DNA from: an uncultured Candidatus Competibacteraceae bacterium | GTDB taxonomy: Bacteria > Pseudomonadota > Gammaproteobacteria > Competibacterales > Competibacteraceae | NCBI GenBank assembly: GCA_937960715.1 | Contig: CALGOO010000035.1 | Coordinates: 1 to 30,245 of the forward strand | Length of the DNA stretch: 30,245 nt | Direction of reading: 5' to 3' | Shown here: piece after piece, positions 1 to 8,415 of the stretch | Layout of the letters: every line of letters begins with the position of its first letter | Position numbering within the stretch: the stretch's first letter is position 1 | Notes under the pieces: model-generated | Database searches by the model: none | Seen by the model: the letters and a program-made list of their open reading frames with translations, nothing else | What the model was told of the DNA's origin: nothing | Program-made: the position numbers and the translations under genes

Positions 1-914
1 GGGTTGGCGGCGCGATAATCGGCGGCGGCGGCGGTGGCAATGAAAATACCCGCCTGTCGAACCCGCCGCATCACCGCTTCATGCATCTCCAGCGCGCTTT
101 CCACATCGATTCGTTCGACGCCGAGCGGGGTGTTCAGGCTGACCGGGCCGTTGACCAGCACCACCCGCGCGCCCGCCGCCGCCGCCGCCGCCGCGACGGC
201 GAAACCCATTTTCCCGGTGCTGCGGTTGCTGATGAACCGCACCGGGTCAAGCGCTTCCCGCGTCGGACCGGCGGTGAGCAACACGGTCAACCCTTGCAGG
301 TCGCGGGACGCGAGCAACGACGATTGCGGGGGTGCCGGTTGAAGTTCCGCCCGCGCCTCCCGCGCGCCGAGCGTTTCGACGACGAGATTGCACAGTTCCA
401 GCGGCTCCAGCATTCGCCCCGGACCGATTTCGCCGCAAGCCTGCTCGCCGACGCCCGGTCCCCAGATTTTCACTCCGCGTCGTGCCAGCAGCCGGCAATT
501 GTCCTGAGTCGCGGGGTTTTGCCACATCAGCCGGTTCATCGCCGGGGCGATGGCGATGGGCCGGTCGGTCGCCAGGCAAAGCGTGCTGAGCAGATCGTTG
601 GCCAGGCCGTGCGCCAGCCGGGCGATGCAGTCGGCGCTGGCGGGCGCGATCAGGATCAAATCGGCCCAGCGCGCCAGTTCGATGTGCCCCATGCCGGCCT
701 CGGCGTCGACATCCAGCAGTTCGGCGCGCACCGGCCGGCCGGATACCGCTTGAAAGGTCAGCGGACCGACGAACGCGGTCGCCGCTGGGGTCATCACCAC
801 TTGCACCTCGGCGCCGGCTTCGCGCAGGCGGCGGATCAGATCGGCGCTCTTGTAGGCGGCGATGCCGCCGGTGACACCAAGCAGGATGCGTTTTTGGGCG
901 AGAGGCTGCGACAT
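1..914 (-). CDS. coaBC: CoaBC (Dfp), partial: phosphopantothenoylcysteine decarboxylase / phosphopantothenate-cysteine ligase
   Basis: This bifunctional flavoenzyme makes 4'-phosphopantetheine for coenzyme A: it ligates cysteine to phosphopantothenate and decarboxylates the product. The gene runs off the left edge, so about 304 N-terminal residues are present (the family is about 400). The CoaC half begins with a glycine-rich LLGVTGGIAAYK stretch and carries the expected catalytic His (about residue 77, in GHIELARWAD), the PAMN motif (about 124-127) and the active-site Cys (about 160, in GEQACGEIGPGRM). The CoaB half begins near residue 208 with TAGPTREALDPVRFISNRSTG. The ATG at 914 has a GGAG seven bases upstream. 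It faces away from radC across an AT-rich intergenic region. Identification is secure; only the C-terminal part of CoaB is missing. Confidence 0.96.
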   Translation of the reverse strand, partial: MSQPLAQKRILLGVTGGIAAYKSADLIRRLREAGAEVQVVMTPAATAFVGPLTFQAVSGRPVRAELLDVDAEAGMGHIELARWADLILIAPASADCIARLAHGLANDLLSTLCLATDRPIAIAPAMNRLMWQNPATQDNCRLLARRGVKIWGPGVGEQACGEIGPGRMLEPLELCNLVVETLGAREARAELQPAPPQSSLLASRDLQGLTVLLTAGPTREALDPVRFISNRSTGKMGFAVAAAAAAAGARVVLVNGPVSLNTPLGVERIDVESALEMHEAVMRRVRQAGIFIATAAAADYRAAN

Positions 915-1356
915 GGCGAAACTCCGCGCGGGACCATGGGATTCGCGGCTAGCTTACGGCGAAATCCGGCGGATGTCTCGAAGGCGCGGAGATAAAAAGG
1001 GCGTCCAACCGGGCATCGAGATGACACGATTGGACGCCATGGTCCGCGACGGCGGCCCCCGTTAGCCGCCCGAATTCGCATCGCTTCCAAACCCGATGGG
1101 CGGGTGGACGCGAATTCTTGGAAATAGAGATAGCAAGTTGATTGCCAAATTATTTAACAAAATGTTTTAAATAATTTTTTTAAGATTGCAGTCGCGCAGA
1201 GGCTGAGAAGCGCGCGGTGATTTGCCTCAATCGGGTGCTTGCTCTAGGCGGGCTGCCTCATCATGAAGCACGACCAGCGATGATTGCGTACCGTGGGGAA
1301 CGTCCGTCGAATCCGCTATGATGCCGGGCGCCACCTCACCCAAGGAGAAAGGTCCG
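915..1356. other. Divergent coaBC/radC intergenic region
   Basis: I see no gene here. The stretch contains an AT-only inverted repeat (listed separately) in otherwise GC-rich DNA. A TATGAT hexamer at 1317-1322, about 35 bases before the radC start, could be a -10 box, but no convincing -35 hexamer lies at the right distance. Promoters for both flanking genes must lie here. Confidence 0.5.
1147..1177. repeat. AT-rich perfect inverted repeat between coaBC and radC
   Basis: Two perfect 11-base arms (AAATTATTTAA at 1147-1157 and its complement at 1167-1177) flank a 9-base loop, and the right arm runs on into a seven-T tract ending at 1181. The stem has no G or C, so a strong intrinsic terminator is unlikely. 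An operator or a promoter-associated AT element is more plausible for this divergent spacer. The function is inference. Confidence 0.55.
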
Positions 1357-2031
1357 ATGTCCATTCGCGACTGGCCCGACGACGAGCGCCCCCGCGAGAA
1401 GTTGTTGCAGCGCGGAGTTTCCGCCCTGTCCGACGCCGAACTGCTGGCGATTTTCCTGCGGGTTGGAACACCGGGCCGCAGCGCGGTGGACCTTGCCCGC
1501 GACATGCTCAAGCAGCACGGCAGTCTGCGCCGCCTGCTGGAACTCGATCAAAAGGAATTCTGCGCGACGCCGGGACTGGGGCTGGCCAAGTACGCGCAGT
1601 TGCAGGCGGTGCTGGAACTGGCCCGACGTCATCTGGAGGATACCTTGCAGCGTGGCGACGCCATTCAGAGCGTGGCCGACACCCGCCGCTACTTCATGGC
1701 CCGGATGCGCCATCACTCCCACGAGGTGTTCGCCTGCCTGTTTTTGGACAACAAGCACCGGGTGATTCAGTACGAGGAGCTGTTTTACGGCACCATCGAC
1801 AGTTCCTCGGTGCATCCTCGCCAAGTCGTCAAGCGGGCGCTGTATCACAACGCCGCCGCCGCCATCGTGGCGCACAACCATCCCTCCGGCATCGCCGAAC
1901 CCAGTCGCGCCGACGAGACGATCACCTTGCGGCTGAAGGAAGCGTTGGCGCTGGTGGATGTCCGCCTGCTCGATCACATCGTGGTCGGCGACAGCCAGAT
2001 CGTGTCGCTGGCCGAGCGAGGCGTGTTGTAG
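1357..2031 (+). CDS. radC: RadC family JAMM-domain protein
   Basis: The 224-residue product matches the usual RadC length (about 222). The N-terminal part (about 1-100) is the helix-hairpin-helix-like region, with a TPGLGLAKYA turn at about 71-80. The C-terminal part is the JAB/MPN metalloprotease-like domain, with the zinc motif H173-x-H175-x10-D186 in AHNHPSGIAEPSRAD. The cellular role of RadC is unsettled: it was named for DNA repair, but that role is disputed in E. coli. I chose the ATG at 1357 because AAGGAG ends nine bases upstream and the protein then starts MSIRDWPDDERPREK, as in the family; an ATG at 1318 in the same frame lacks such a site. It is a single gene, divergent from coaBC. 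Confidence 0.95.
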   Translation: MSIRDWPDDERPREKLLQRGVSALSDAELLAIFLRVGTPGRSAVDLARDMLKQHGSLRRLLELDQKEFCATPGLGLAKYAQLQAVLELARRHLEDTLQRGDAIQSVADTRRYFMARMRHHSHEVFACLFLDNKHRVIQYEELFYGTIDSSSVHPRQVVKRALYHNAAAAIVAHNHPSGIAEPSRADETITLRLKEALALVDVRLLDHIVVGDSQIVSLAERGVL

Positions 2032-2201
2032 TTTCGTCCCACGGCGCGCATTGGCAAACCACGACAGCGGCATCGCCTGGCGCGAAGCGGTCAGGCCACG
2101 GTATGTGTCCGTTCCACCCGCACGCTCCACCACCTGTCAGTTTGTTCCAACTCCTACCGCCATCTGGCAAAAATTTTGCGGCAACCCACGTTTTTGAAAC
2201 G

Positions 2202-2228
2202 AAAAAACCGGCGGGTTCGCCGCCGGTT
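2202..2228 (-). terminator. Intrinsic terminator of the pil/Ig-like operon
   Basis: A nine-base GC-rich stem (AACCGGCGG at 2206-2214 pairing with 2220-2228) closes a GTTCG loop. Read on the minus strand it is followed by a run of six U. It lies about 60 bases past the stop of the Ig-like gene and is oriented to end leftward transcription from the pil cluster. The plus-strand side lacks a T tract, so it is not a good radC terminator. Confidence 0.85.
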
Positions 2229-2289
2229 CATTGCAAGCTGCTGACCAGGGAACGAATGATCCACTAGTCAGAGTATCATGCTCCCCTGC

Positions 2290-4767
2290 CTATGGATTCT
2301 CCTCTGGCGGTGGCGGCTGCACCGTGATCTGAAGCGTCTGGCTACTCACGTCAGGCCCCACCGTGGAGAAGAAGAAGTCCACGCTGCCGTCCGTGGGCAA
2401 ATCGTTGACATTCAACACTGCTCTTGCATAGCCACCCCCGACGCTCGCCAGCGTTTCCGGTGTGACCGACGCCGTGGGCGCATGGAGGTTGGCCACGGCG
2501 CGCGCCTCGGCGGCGGCAATTTTCGCGTCATCCAAAGCCGTCGCCAATTCCTTCTGCCTGGCGCACTTTTCCGGATCCCGCTCCTCCGGCTCGCCTTCCG
2601 GATCCTTCAACACCAGATCGCAAACGCCCGGATTGGCGCCAACGAACACATCGTAGGCCGCCTGCGCCTGCGCGAGCGCCTCTTCCGCCGCGATCGCCGC
2701 CGCTTCGGCCGGGTCATTGATCACGATATCCACCGCAATCGGCACCCCAGGAACTGGGGTACGGGACAGTTGCACACATTCTCCCGCCAACTGTGCCTTG
2801 CACACGCCACCGTCCAGCACTTGCAAGGTCACCGGCAGGCTGACCGCCGTGCCCGGATTCACAGTCTGCGTTACCTGCACCTGTGCCGGCCAATTCGGAA
2901 TATTAATAGGAAGAACATCCGGATTGATGTCGGCAAAGAAGCTCCCAAGCGCCGCAACCAAACTGGCCGGCTGCGTGATGGTCAGAATGCCGTTCGGCAT
3001 CCCTAAATACCAGTGGGTCATTACCGCCCCCGCCTTGCCACCATCCGACTCCGCCGCCACCATGAACCGCCGGCCAACCTGGTTGGCCGGATAACTCATT
3101 ATCGTACTGGCCACACCGAATTGGTCGGTCAACACGACGGCTTCGGTCGTGTCGAAATTCATGATAGTGCCCTTGTGGGGCGGGCATCCGACCGTGTACC
3201 AGACGTTGGCGCCGACATTCTGGCTGACCTGGTTGAACGGCGTGTTGACGATCAGCGTGTTGTTACCCGGCCGACCAGTGATGATTCGGCTACCGACATG
3301 GTATTCCAATCGACCTTCCGACGGCAGCGCATTGACGGTGCTGGGATTGGGGTTAATGACCTCCGGGTCTTGCAACATCAGCAAGCAAAGCGGATTGGCA
3401 ACCGCCAACGATACGCCATTCGGCACCACGAACGGACTCAGGGTATCCGAAGCGGTTCGCTTGGTCTTGCGGTTGGGCGCGAGGAACTCCAGGCCACCTT
3501 CCTGGGGATCGCCCGTGGTGCCGGTGATGGCGAACTGACCATGGCCTTGGTCGGGATAGCGGTTTTGCAGCATATCCAGCGGTGAATCGATCAGTCGGAA
3601 CGTGATCGGCGTTCCCGCGGGCGGCGGATTGCCATACGGATCGCTGGCGATGACCGAAATGGTACGGTTATAGACGCCATTCCAAACAGTATCGCAAAGT
3701 GCGGTACCACCACAGGTGGCGCCAGGAATGGCGATCAGGTTATTTGCACCCACGAACACCGCGTCCGCGAAAGGCCCCGTGAAAGTCAACGATTTGATCT
3801 CACCGGTCCCGATCGACACCATGGCGTAATTGGTGATGGCCATCTGGATGCCGTTGTCCACGTTGTTGTCGCGGCGGTCGGCCGTGGCCGAGATGAGGAC
3901 CGTGCCGGGCAACGTGCCGCTGTGTAACGCCAGCGTCGCCGCGCCGCCAGCCAGATCCGTAAACACGCTGGTCCCCTCCCGCGGATTGCCCTGGGCGTCG
4001 GTGGTGCTCAACCATTCACCGCCATTCGGCCGGTTCAACAGCTTGACCAGTAAGGTGTGCCCAGCGCCCTGGTTGACCGACTGGCCCAGATCGTCCAGCA
4101 CGAAGATCTGGAACAGCTTGGTCGTGTTTTGAATCACCGGGGTCGTGCCAATGGGATTGTCGCGGATATAAACCGGCGCGGGATCCATGAGGAACTTGAC
4201 CACCGAAGGCGCACCGCCCGAGACACTGCCACCGCCTCCGACCACCTTGAGGGTCAGATTGGCGCTGATGGTTCTCCCAGTGTTTGGATCCGGAACCGTT
4301 GCTTTCAATACCACGGTCCCCGGCACACTGCTGGCGAGAAAGTGGGCCGTCACGGTCCCGGTCGTGTTCTCGAAAGTCAAACTGCGGTATGCGATCGGAA
4401 CCGTGGGAGTTGGAGGACACGTCGCTCCCGATGGACACCGCTCGTGTTCCGGGTCGCCATCCAAATAGTACAGCGCGCCACTGGACAAGCCCTGCTCAAC
4501 GGTAATCGCGACGCTCGGCGCCGCGTAATCGCCACCATTTCGCTTGACCGTGACGGTTAGCGTATTGGTATAGGGGTTGCCGATACTCGGCCCCGCGCCA
4601 AGAATGTTGATCGGCAGCGTCGTCTTATCGGCCGTGATCTCGACCGAGACCGTCGACTGCGGTCCAGTAAACCCGCCTCCCTGGCTCGCGCCGCTCCAGC
4701 CAATCAGCATGGCGGCCAGCAGCAACGACCCAAGCCACCCTTGCAAACCGTCTACCCGTGATCGCAT
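2290..4767 (-). CDS. Large secreted Ig-like-domain protein, last gene of the pil operon
   Basis: The 825-residue product has a hydrophobic signal sequence (about 12-24, GWLGSLLLAAMLIGW). It then has repeated beta-rich segments resembling bacterial Ig-like (Big/invasin-type) domains, for example VSVEITADKTTLPINI, VTVKRNGGDYAAPSVAITV, TVVLKATVPDPNTGRTISA and GTVLISATADRR. Cysteines recur in small clusters (HERCPSGATCPP, GATCGGTALCDT), suggesting disulfides in the periplasm or outside the cell. Near the C-terminus an alanine/glutamate-rich helical stretch interrupts the beta pattern before a final beta domain and a proline-rich tail. I chose ATG 4767, with GGGGGGT just upstream, over an in-frame GTG at 4782. 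The gene starts 39 bases after pilQ on the same strand, with no terminator seen between them. The exact function is unknown; a pilus-associated or surface protein is inference. Confidence 0.75.
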   Translation of the reverse strand: MRSRVDGLQGWLGSLLLAAMLIGWSGASQGGGFTGPQSTVSVEITADKTTLPINILGAGPSIGNPYTNTLTVTVKRNGGDYAAPSVAITVEQGLSSGALYYLDGDPEHERCPSGATCPPTPTVPIAYRSLTFENTTGTVTAHFLASSVPGTVVLKATVPDPNTGRTISANLTLKVVGGGGSVSGGAPSVVKFLMDPAPVYIRDNPIGTTPVIQNTTKLFQIFVLDDLGQSVNQGAGHTLLVKLLNRPNGGEWLSTTDAQGNPREGTSVFTDLAGGAATLALHSGTLPGTVLISATADRRDNNVDNGIQMAITNYAMVSIGTGEIKSLTFTGPFADAVFVGANNLIAIPGATCGGTALCDTVWNGVYNRTISVIASDPYGNPPPAGTPITFRLIDSPLDMLQNRYPDQGHGQFAITGTTGDPQEGGLEFLAPNRKTKRTASDTLSPFVVPNGVSLAVANPLCLLMLQDPEVINPNPSTVNALPSEGRLEYHVGSRIITGRPGNNTLIVNTPFNQVSQNVGANVWYTVGCPPHKGTIMNFDTTEAVVLTDQFGVASTIMSYPANQVGRRFMVAAESDGGKAGAVMTHWYLGMPNGILTITQPASLVAALGSFFADINPDVLPINIPNWPAQVQVTQTVNPGTAVSLPVTLQVLDGGVCKAQLAGECVQLSRTPVPGVPIAVDIVINDPAEAAAIAAEEALAQAQAAYDVFVGANPGVCDLVLKDPEGEPEERDPEKCARQKELATALDDAKIAAAEARAVANLHAPTASVTPETLASVGGGYARAVLNVNDLPTDGSVDFFFSTVGPDVSSQTLQITVQPPPPEENP

Positions 4768-4806
4768 GATTCTACCCCCCACGACAGAATGTGTTTTCTC
4801 GAACGT

Positions 4807-7119
4807 TCAACGCTCGGCCACCGCGCCGTTCTTCAGAATCTGCGGCGTCACGAAGATCAACAGCTCACGCTTGGCGGTCGCTTTGCCGTTTCTCTGGAAC
4901 AAATAACCCAGCAGCGGAATATCGCCCAGCAACGGCACCTTGTCCTGACTGTTGGTCTTGGTTTGTTCGAACACGCCGCCCAGCACCACCGTTTCGCCGT
5001 TGTTGACCAACACCTGGGTTGTCACTTCGCGCTTCTCGATGGACAACGCGAACCCACCTGTCGCCTGCGGGACAGGTGGGCCTGGTTCGTCCTTCGACAC
5101 CATCAGGTCCATCCGCACCCGGTCGTCCGGCGTGATCTGCGGCGTGACCTCCAGCTTCAGCAGGGCATCCCTGAATTGCGTGGTGACGCCGTCGTCGCTC
5201 ACCACCGAATACGGGATTTGCCGGCCCTGGATGATGGTCGCTTTCTTCAAATCGGCGGTGACCACCCGCGGATTGGAGAGAATCTCGCCCTTGCCCTCGG
5301 TTTGCAAGGCCGACAGCTCCAAATCGACCAGATAGTTGGATCCTAGGATAGCCAGGGCGATGCTGGGACCAGCCACTGGCAGATTCACCCCCAGCCGATC
5401 GGTGAGGGCCGGGATGAGCGCTGGATAGGGTTGGCCGGTGTTGATCAAATTACCCACCACGCCGACATCGTCGCCTGGTATGCCAGCAACGTTGCTCCCC
5501 GATTCGTCGGGGGCTTTACCGGTCAGCATGGAGTTCGTGCCTTGCACTCCACCGCTCACGGTGCTCACCGTGTTGCCATTCGTGCCCACGCCCGACACGC
5601 CAAACCGCACGCCGATGTCGCGGGCGAAGTCGTCGCTGGCGATCACGATGCGGGAATCGACCATGACCTGCTTGGCCGGGACGTCCAGTTTCGTCACCAG
5701 ATCGCGCACTTCCACCACCTTGTCGGGCACGTCCTTGACAATCAGGCTGTTGGTGCGCTCATCCGCCACCACATCGCCTCGCGGCGACAGAACACTCTGC
5801 TCGGTCTCCTTTACTGCGGTCTTCCGCTTCAGCAACACCGCCAGATCGGCGGCCTTGGCGTAATTGACCTGGATGATCTCGGTGCGCAGCGGAATCAGTT
5901 CCTGCACCGTCCTACGCGATTCCAGGTCCAGCTTCTCGCGCGCCGCCACTTCCTCGGTTGGGGCGATGAAGATCACATTGCCGTTCTGCCGCATGGCCAA
6001 GCCCTTGGTGCGCAGGATGATATCCAGCGCCTGATCCCAGGGTACGTTCTGCAAGCGCAGGGTCAGGTTGCCCTTCACGCTGTCGCTGACCACGATGTTC
6101 AAGCCGGTGAAATCGGCCAGGATCTGCAGAATCGCCCGCACCTCGATGTCCTGAAAATTCAGTGACAACAAATCGCCGCTGTATTTTTTCTTGGACGGAT
6201 CGAACTGCGCCTCCTTGTCTTCCTCCTCCTTGGATTTTTGCGGCGGGCGCACCTCGATCACGTACAGGTCGTTGGCCTGATAGGCCATGTATTCGAATGG
6301 CGGATTAGGCCGGATGCTCAAGCGGGCGCTGCCGCCCCGGTTCAGTGCTTCCATCGTCGTCACGGGCGTGGCGAAGTCGGTCACGTCCAGACGCCGCTCC
6401 TGCCCACGCCCCAGTGTCGCCTTCTGAAAATCGGCGATGATTTGATTACCCTCCTGGCGTACATCCACCGGAATGTTGGGATTCGACAGTTTAACCGTGA
6501 TCACCCCCTGCCCGCCTGGTCCTCGTTTGAAGCCGACGTCGCTCACCGTGCGGGGCGCCGTCACCGGCCCCTCGGCATCAGCCTGCCGGGAACTCGCGGC
6601 GGCCGCCTTCACCGCCGCCGCTGGCGTTGGCGCGGGCGTCCGCGCCGGCGCCGCGCCCGCGTTCTCCAGCGTCAACACCACCAGGTTGCCTTGTACCTGC
6701 ACGTTGTAGGGCACCAGCCGCGCCAGATTCAGCGAGGCGCGGGTCCGGTCGGCTCCCTCCAGCACGCTGATCTTGTCGGCCACCCCGACATTGATGGATT
6801 GTTGCCGCACGCTCAAGCCATTCGTGGTGTCCAGAAAATCCAGTACGATCCGCGCTGGCTCATTAATGGTAAAACTACTCGGCGGTCCCTTGGGCGGCGC
6901 CGACAATCGAAACCGTAACTGCAGGCGATTGCCGGCCAGTGGGCTGATATCCACCCCCTGCAGTACCACCGGCCCGGTTTCGGCGACCGCCATCGCCACC
7001 GTCCCCCACATCCCAACCAGTACGATTCCCCAAGTCAGACCCAGCACCACCCAGAGCGGCAACCACCCTCTAGCCGACCGACGGTCATGTTGGCCTTCGC
7101 TCGCGGACCTGTTCGTCAT
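4807..7119 (-). CDS. pilQ: PilQ, type IV pilus outer-membrane secretin
   Basis: PilQ forms the outer-membrane channel through which the type IV pilus passes. The 770-residue product has a basic N-terminus and a signal sequence (about 22-46, ending AMAVAETG). Two AMIN-type peptidoglycan-binding domains follow (roughly 50-150 and 190-290), then the STN/N0 domain (about 315-390, LLSLNFQDIEVRAILQILAD) and an N1/NolW-like domain (about 395-490, IPLRTEIIQVNYAKAADLAV). The C-terminal secretin barrel ends with the family signature VPLLGDIPLLGYLFQ and RELLIFVTPQIL. An Ala/Pro-rich linker separates the AMIN domains. It begins 16 bases after pilP and is the fifth gene of pilMNOPQ. Length and order match canonical PilQ. 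Confidence 0.97.
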   Translation of the reverse strand: MTNRSASEGQHDRRSARGWLPLWVVLGLTWGIVLVGMWGTVAMAVAETGPVVLQGVDISPLAGNRLQLRFRLSAPPKGPPSSFTINEPARIVLDFLDTTNGLSVRQQSINVGVADKISVLEGADRTRASLNLARLVPYNVQVQGNLVVLTLENAGAAPARTPAPTPAAAVKAAAASSRQADAEGPVTAPRTVSDVGFKRGPGGQGVITVKLSNPNIPVDVRQEGNQIIADFQKATLGRGQERRLDVTDFATPVTTMEALNRGGSARLSIRPNPPFEYMAYQANDLYVIEVRPPQKSKEEEDKEAQFDPSKKKYSGDLLSLNFQDIEVRAILQILADFTGLNIVVSDSVKGNLTLRLQNVPWDQALDIILRTKGLAMRQNGNVIFIAPTEEVAAREKLDLESRRTVQELIPLRTEIIQVNYAKAADLAVLLKRKTAVKETEQSVLSPRGDVVADERTNSLIVKDVPDKVVEVRDLVTKLDVPAKQVMVDSRIVIASDDFARDIGVRFGVSGVGTNGNTVSTVSGGVQGTNSMLTGKAPDESGSNVAGIPGDDVGVVGNLINTGQPYPALIPALTDRLGVNLPVAGPSIALAILGSNYLVDLELSALQTEGKGEILSNPRVVTADLKKATIIQGRQIPYSVVSDDGVTTQFRDALLKLEVTPQITPDDRVRMDLMVSKDEPGPPVPQATGGFALSIEKREVTTQVLVNNGETVVLGGVFEQTKTNSQDKVPLLGDIPLLGYLFQRNGKATAKRELLIFVTPQILKNGAVAER

Positions 7120-7135
7120 GACACTTCCCCCTCAC

Positions 7136-7720
7136 TCATTGGGTAAGCGACAGGAACGCCTCACGCTCCTGCCAGCGCCCGGGCCCATCCGGAACGATCT
7201 CCTTCAACTCAACCCGCTGCTCCGTGATACCGACGATCTTGCCGTGGTTGGTGCCCAGATAATTGTTTTTCTGTACCCGATGCACGACCTTATCGGGAGC
7301 CAGAACCAGCGCCCACAACTCGCCCCCGCCGCCCATGCGAAAGGTCCCCATCATCTTGAGCGAGCCGAGAGAGTACTTCTCCAACTCTTCCCGCACCCGG
7401 TTCGGATCGGGCTGGGGCCCTTTATAGTTGAGACTCTGGGTCACGATCTCCCCCGTCACATCCCCCAGTTCGTCCTCCTGAGCGAACGGCGCCAACACGA
7501 ACGGATCCTTGATACCCTGAGCCGTATAGGTAAACGGCTCATAAGGCTTGATCGTTGGTGGCTGATCAAGCTTCTTGAGCGGCGTGGTCTTCTGGGTGGT
7601 TTTCACAAACTCTTGAACTCCGCTCTTATCCGGCTGGGCGCATCCCACCAGCGTCGCCAGCGCCACGCTCAGCCACACCGCCGCGCCCACTGATCTTACT
7701 ACAGCAACATGCGCGCTCAT
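7136..7720 (-). CDS. pilP: PilP, type IV pilus inner-membrane lipoprotein
   Basis: PilP bridges the PilN/PilO inner-membrane subcomplex to the PilQ secretin. The 194-residue product has a lipoprotein signal peptide with a lipobox ending LVGC (Cys about 27). A disordered region follows (TTQKTTPLKKLDQPPTIKPYEPFTYTAQG), then a C-terminal beta domain of the PilP/HR type (LGSLKMMGTFRMGGGGELWALVLAPDK, NYLGTNHGKIVGI). Its ATG overlaps the pilO stop by four bases, indicating translational coupling. Length matches the family (about 175-195). It is encoded on the minus strand within pilMNOPQ. Confidence 0.95.
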   Translation of the reverse strand: MSAHVAVVRSVGAAVWLSVALATLVGCAQPDKSGVQEFVKTTQKTTPLKKLDQPPTIKPYEPFTYTAQGIKDPFVLAPFAQEDELGDVTGEIVTQSLNYKGPQPDPNRVREELEKYSLGSLKMMGTFRMGGGGELWALVLAPDKVVHRVQKNNYLGTNHGKIVGITEQRVELKEIVPDGPGRWQEREAFLSLTQ

Positions 7721-8415
7721 TCGCCAGCCCCCGCCTTGTTCTGCGACGGTTTCCGCGATGGCTTCGGACCCCCCGCCGATGCCGGCGCGCTAGGGGCCTC
7801 ATCCATGTAACGGTAAGTCTGCAACGTCGCCTGAATGGTCAACGGCTCGCTGGTCAGCTTGACGTCCCTCTTCTTCGCCAAGTCCTTGGTGGCGGCGCTG
7901 GTCAACGTCGCGCTCTCCAAGGTCACGATCCGCGACAAGGCCGCCACCCCGCTCACAAATGCGCCAAACTGATGATAGCTGCCCTTGGCCTTGATGGCGA
8001 TCGGCTTGGCGGCGTAAAAATCCTTCGGCTTATCGGCCTCGGGTTTGAACAACTCAAACTCCAGGCCGTTCTTCTTGCCGGTATTGGACACATCCTCTAG
8101 CAGGTCCGGCATCTCGGTGCTGGTCGGCAACTGGCGCAACAGCACATCCAGATCCGCTTCCATCTGCTTGATCTGTTGCCGGAATGCTTCCAGATTGGCG
8201 GTCACTCGCCATTTTTCGACGAATTCATTGCGCAGTGTTTGTTCCTCTCGCTCCACCTTATCCAATTCCTGAAGCTGGTCGTTGGTCAAGAAGTAATACC
8301 CGGCGCCCAGCACCGCAGCGAGCACCAACACCGCCAATACTGCCTTACCCGCCAACGGCCAATCGCCCGCCTCGCGCAAATCGAAGTTGCTGAGATTGAT
8401 TTCGGATAGATTCAT
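7717..8415 (-). CDS. pilO: PilO, type IV pilus inner-membrane alignment protein
   Basis: PilO pairs with PilN to form the periplasmic ring that links the cytoplasmic PilM and motor to PilP/PilQ. The 232-residue product has a short cytoplasmic N-terminus, one membrane helix (about 23-46, AGKAVLAVLVLAAVLGAGYY), a coiled-coil stretch (about 50-95) and a ferredoxin-like periplasmic domain (about 110-200, with KGSYHQFGAFVSGVAAL and RIVTLESATLTS). The C-terminal tail is Pro/Ser/Lys-rich. It overlaps pilN upstream and pilP downstream by four bases each. Confidence comes from domain pattern, length and position in the operon. Confidence 0.95.
   Translation of the reverse strand: MNLSEINLSNFDLREAGDWPLAGKAVLAVLVLAAVLGAGYYFLTNDQLQELDKVEREEQTLRNEFVEKWRVTANLEAFRQQIKQMEADLDVLLRQLPTSTEMPDLLEDVSNTGKKNGLEFELFKPEADKPKDFYAAKPIAIKAKGSYHQFGAFVSGVAALSRIVTLESATLTSAATKDLAKKRDVKLTSEPLTIQATLQTYRYMDEAPSAPASAGGPKPSRKPSQNKAGAGE

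Noticed and set aside
81..995. Long plus-strand open frame opposite coaBC
   Set aside because: It is low-complexity, Arg/Gln/His-rich translation on the wrong strand of a clear CoaBC reading frame whose catalytic motifs are intact.
1284..2267. 327-residue plus-strand frame overlapping radC
   Set aside because: It is an alternative frame of radC, with RadC motifs only in the frame starting at 1357.
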